Shown: piece by piece, positions 62,762 to 64,000 of the stretch
Layout: the number at the start of each line of letters is the position of its first letter
Position numbering within the stretch: the first letter of the stretch is position 1
Position numbers and translations under genes: made by a program
The notes under the pieces: generated by a model
The model's database searches: none
Seen by the model: only the letters and a program-made list of their open reading frames with translations
Told to the model about the DNA's origin: nothing
From: an uncultured Acidimicrobiales bacterium
Lineage (GTDB): Bacteria > Actinomycetota > Acidimicrobiia > Acidimicrobiales > SZUA-35
Reading direction: 5' to 3'
Length of the DNA stretch: 64,000 nucleotides
Assembly: GCA_938029215.1 (NCBI GenBank)
Contig: CALHFG010000032.1
Coordinates: 21,515 to 85,514 of the forward strand

Positions 62762-63241
62762 ATGTCGACGGTCTTCGCCGTCTTTCTCGCCGGCATGTTT
62801 GCCCTGGCGGCGCTGACCAAGCTACGTGATCTCAAGGGAACTCGAGCGGGCTTTGTGAACTTGGGGCTGCCCATGCCAGATGTTCTGGTGTGGGCAGTGC
62901 CCGTTGTGGAACTCGCGGTGGCGATCATGCTGCTCGTTGCTCCAGGGTGGGGAGGTGTCGCCGCGTTCGCATTGCTTCTCGCGTTCACGGTGGTGCTTGT
63001 AACGACCATCACCTCGGGCCGATTGGTTCCGTGCCGGTGCTTTGGTGGTTTGAGTGACGAGCCCGTGTCGTGGGTTCAGGTTGCTCGCAACGGGTGGCTC
63101 CTGGTCATCGCTGCGGTCGCCTCGCTCGAAGATGCCCTCGGACGTCCACCATTGGCTCAGCTTGTGGTGGCAGTGATGTTTCTAGGAGTTGGGATGATTT
63201 CCATTGGCTGGGCCGATCGGCGGCTTAGAGTCGAAGCATGA
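62762..63241 (+). CDS. MauE/DoxX-like membrane protein
   Basis: A 159-residue membrane protein with four helices (FAVFLAGMFALAALTKL, VLVWAVPVVELAVAIMLLVA, VAAFALLLAFTVVLVTT, and one at ~130-150). The second half has VPCRCFGG, the Cys motif seen in MauE-like proteins that pair with thiol partners. MauE homologues help form disulfides in secreted proteins. The partner may be elsewhere; the next gene is a tiny lipoprotein overlapping by four bases. ATG 62762 is preferred over TTG 62756. Confidence 0.8.
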   Translation: MSTVFAVFLAGMFALAALTKLRDLKGTRAGFVNLGLPMPDVLVWAVPVVELAVAIMLLVAPGWGGVAAFALLLAFTVVLVTTITSGRLVPCRCFGGLSDEPVSWVQVARNGWLLVIAAVASLEDALGRPPLAQLVVAVMFLGVGMISIGWADRRLRVEA

Positions 63242-63411
63242 GGTGGCGCTCCATTCTGGTACTGGCGATCGTGGCGGTGGCAAGTTCTTGCGGTCTTGAC
63301 GCATCTCAAGATCCGGGAAATCAGCCGAACGTAACTGTCCTCGGCACCAGTGTCGACTCCGGTCAGCCCTCCCCAACGCTCGGGTCGGCGGTAAGCACCG
63401 AGCGCGAGTAG
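63238..63411 (+). CDS. Tiny lipoprotein, unknown function
   Basis: A 57-residue ORF absent from the track, starting at ATG 63238 in an ATGA overlap with the MauE-like gene. The N-terminus MRWRSILVLAIVAVASSCGL is a lipoprotein signal with Cys at ~18; the rest is polar and probably disordered. Coupling to MauE and a valid signal support a real product; its role is unknown. Confidence 0.5.
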   Translation: MRWRSILVLAIVAVASSCGLDASQDPGNQPNVTVLGTSVDSGQPSPTLGSAVSTERE

Positions 63412-63414
63412 CCG

Positions 63415-64000
63415 TCAGTCGGTTTTGCGGCGGGACCTCAGGGTGACCAGAAGCGACACCAGCTCACGTTCGTTCTTGGCCCCTCGAAACGAATCATTTG
63501 CGAGATCGGCGATCGTCTCTACGTTGGCGAGTTCATCGACCAGGTCAACCTGACCCTGGGGGATCTCGGTCCGACGCGGGTGATCGTGAATCGTTCGCAG
63601 TAGCGCTCGGGCGGCCCGCTGATCGATAAACAACTTCCGTGCCGACAGTGCGTGAACTACAAAGCTGCCCATCGATAGTGCGGTGTTCTTGTCGATCGCC
63701 CCCAGGGCACCGGCGATCAACGCTGCTGCAAGATCGTCGTTCGGTCCACCGATCGCCAGAATGGAGGCGTCGGGCATTCGTTGCGCGAGGTTCTGAATGA
63801 TCTCAATCGGGTTGCCAGACTTGGCCGGTGTCATGTCTACCACGATGACCTTGGGTGGGATCTCGGTGACGATCGGCCCCAAACCGCCAGGAAGGTCGGA
63901 CTCGGCTATGACTTGAATGTCCGCGTCGCTCTCGAGCGCGGTTAGTAGTTCACGTCGGTAGACCTCGTGATCATCGCACAGCGCAACGGTGACTGGATTT
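63415..64000 (-). CDS. Response regulator, N-terminus cut by the window edge
   Basis: The frame is open to base 64000 (195 codons visible), so the TTG at 63882 in the track is not its start. The receiver domain is seen: ALCDDHEVYRRELLTALESDADIQVIAES with the acidic pair, IVVDMTPAKSG with the likely phosphoacceptor Asp, and the switch strand ILAIGG. The C-terminal region (DLVDELANVETIADLANDSFRGAKNERELVSLLVTLRSRRKTD) aligns by position with a LuxR/NarL helix-turn-helix but is poorly conserved, so DNA binding is uncertain. Its sensor kinase would be outside the window. Confidence 0.7.
   Translation of the reverse strand, partial: NPVTVALCDDHEVYRRELLTALESDADIQVIAESDLPGGLGPIVTEIPPKVIVVDMTPAKSGNPIEIIQNLAQRMPDASILAIGGPNDDLAAALIAGALGAIDKNTALSMGSFVVHALSARKLFIDQRAARALLRTIHDHPRRTEIPQGQVDLVDELANVETIADLANDSFRGAKNERELVSLLVTLRSRRKTD

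Overview
The window is densely coded, GC-rich DNA with about 61 protein genes on both strands and no gap over 300 bases without a gene. It looks like the chromosome of a high-GC actinobacterium. The signs are an actinobacterial-type DapD, an LCP-family cell-wall ligase, coenzyme F420 genes (cofD, cofE), a CGNR zinc-finger protein, an ECF sigma factor with a zinc-binding anti-sigma factor, an SAHH, and a sugar-nucleotide set in an order recalling the Mycobacterium tuberculosis region around sahH-manA-manB-fbiA-LCP. An Acidimicrobiia-like organism is my best guess from protein style; no 16S or other marker is present. I see no tRNA, rRNA, CRISPR array, IS element or prophage.

Layout. 1-1566: end of an aromatic meta-cleavage operon (hydratase, LigA, LigB). 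1588-6278: secreted or membrane proteins (DUF4214/transglycosylase-like, PI-PLC-like) and YceH. 6395-9414: a haem/copper lipoprotein group (cytochrome c, SCO1, cupredoxin), a polytopic membrane protein with a His-rich motif, and an RDD protein. 9443-12574: ECF sigma, anti-sigma, iodotyrosine deiodinase-like flavoprotein, acyl-CoA dehydrogenase. 12692-21921: thiamine pyrophosphokinase, LCP ligase, UDP-glucose dehydrogenase, UDP-xylose synthase, three glycosyltransferases and a GDP-mannose-type pyrophosphorylase, ending at a strong hairpin. 21977-34000: DUF3179 lipoprotein, enoyl-CoA hydratase, a 498-residue unknown, isochorismatase-like hydrolase, a TetR-controlled ABC exporter, a Ski2-like helicase, ACT protein, saccharopine-dehydrogenase-like reductase and DapD. 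33994-39384: multicopper oxidase, cofE/cofD, second DUF3179 lipoprotein, CGNR protein. 39447-46854: gmd/rmd and a large GT2-membrane fusion with DUF5719 and thioredoxin-like partners. 46899-52481: GcvT-type FAD oxidoreductase, FtsH, CPBP protease, zinc ribbon. 52672-62721: YfhO/PTPS-like membrane protein, GtrA-GT2 fusion, manB, manA, Trm112, sugar-phosphate isomerase, SRPBCC protein, sahH. The right end has a MauE-like protein, a tiny lipoprotein and a truncated response regulator.

How it fits together. A large part of the window makes and places envelope glycans: manA, manB and a pyrophosphorylase give GDP-mannose, gmd/rmd convert it to a GDP-6-deoxyhexose (probably GDP-D-rhamnose), ugd/uxs give UDP-glucuronate and UDP-xylose, glycosyltransferases use these donors, and the LCP protein may attach the polymer to the wall. 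The strongest non-coding signal is that many first genes of transcription units have a TANNNT box 6-9 bases before the start codon, as expected of leaderless mRNAs. Other signals are two palindromes at the TetR/ABC promoter, a cluster of TAGG/CCTA repeats before the multicopper oxidase, a REP-like palindrome pair inside the helicase gene, and several perfect hairpins at gene ends.
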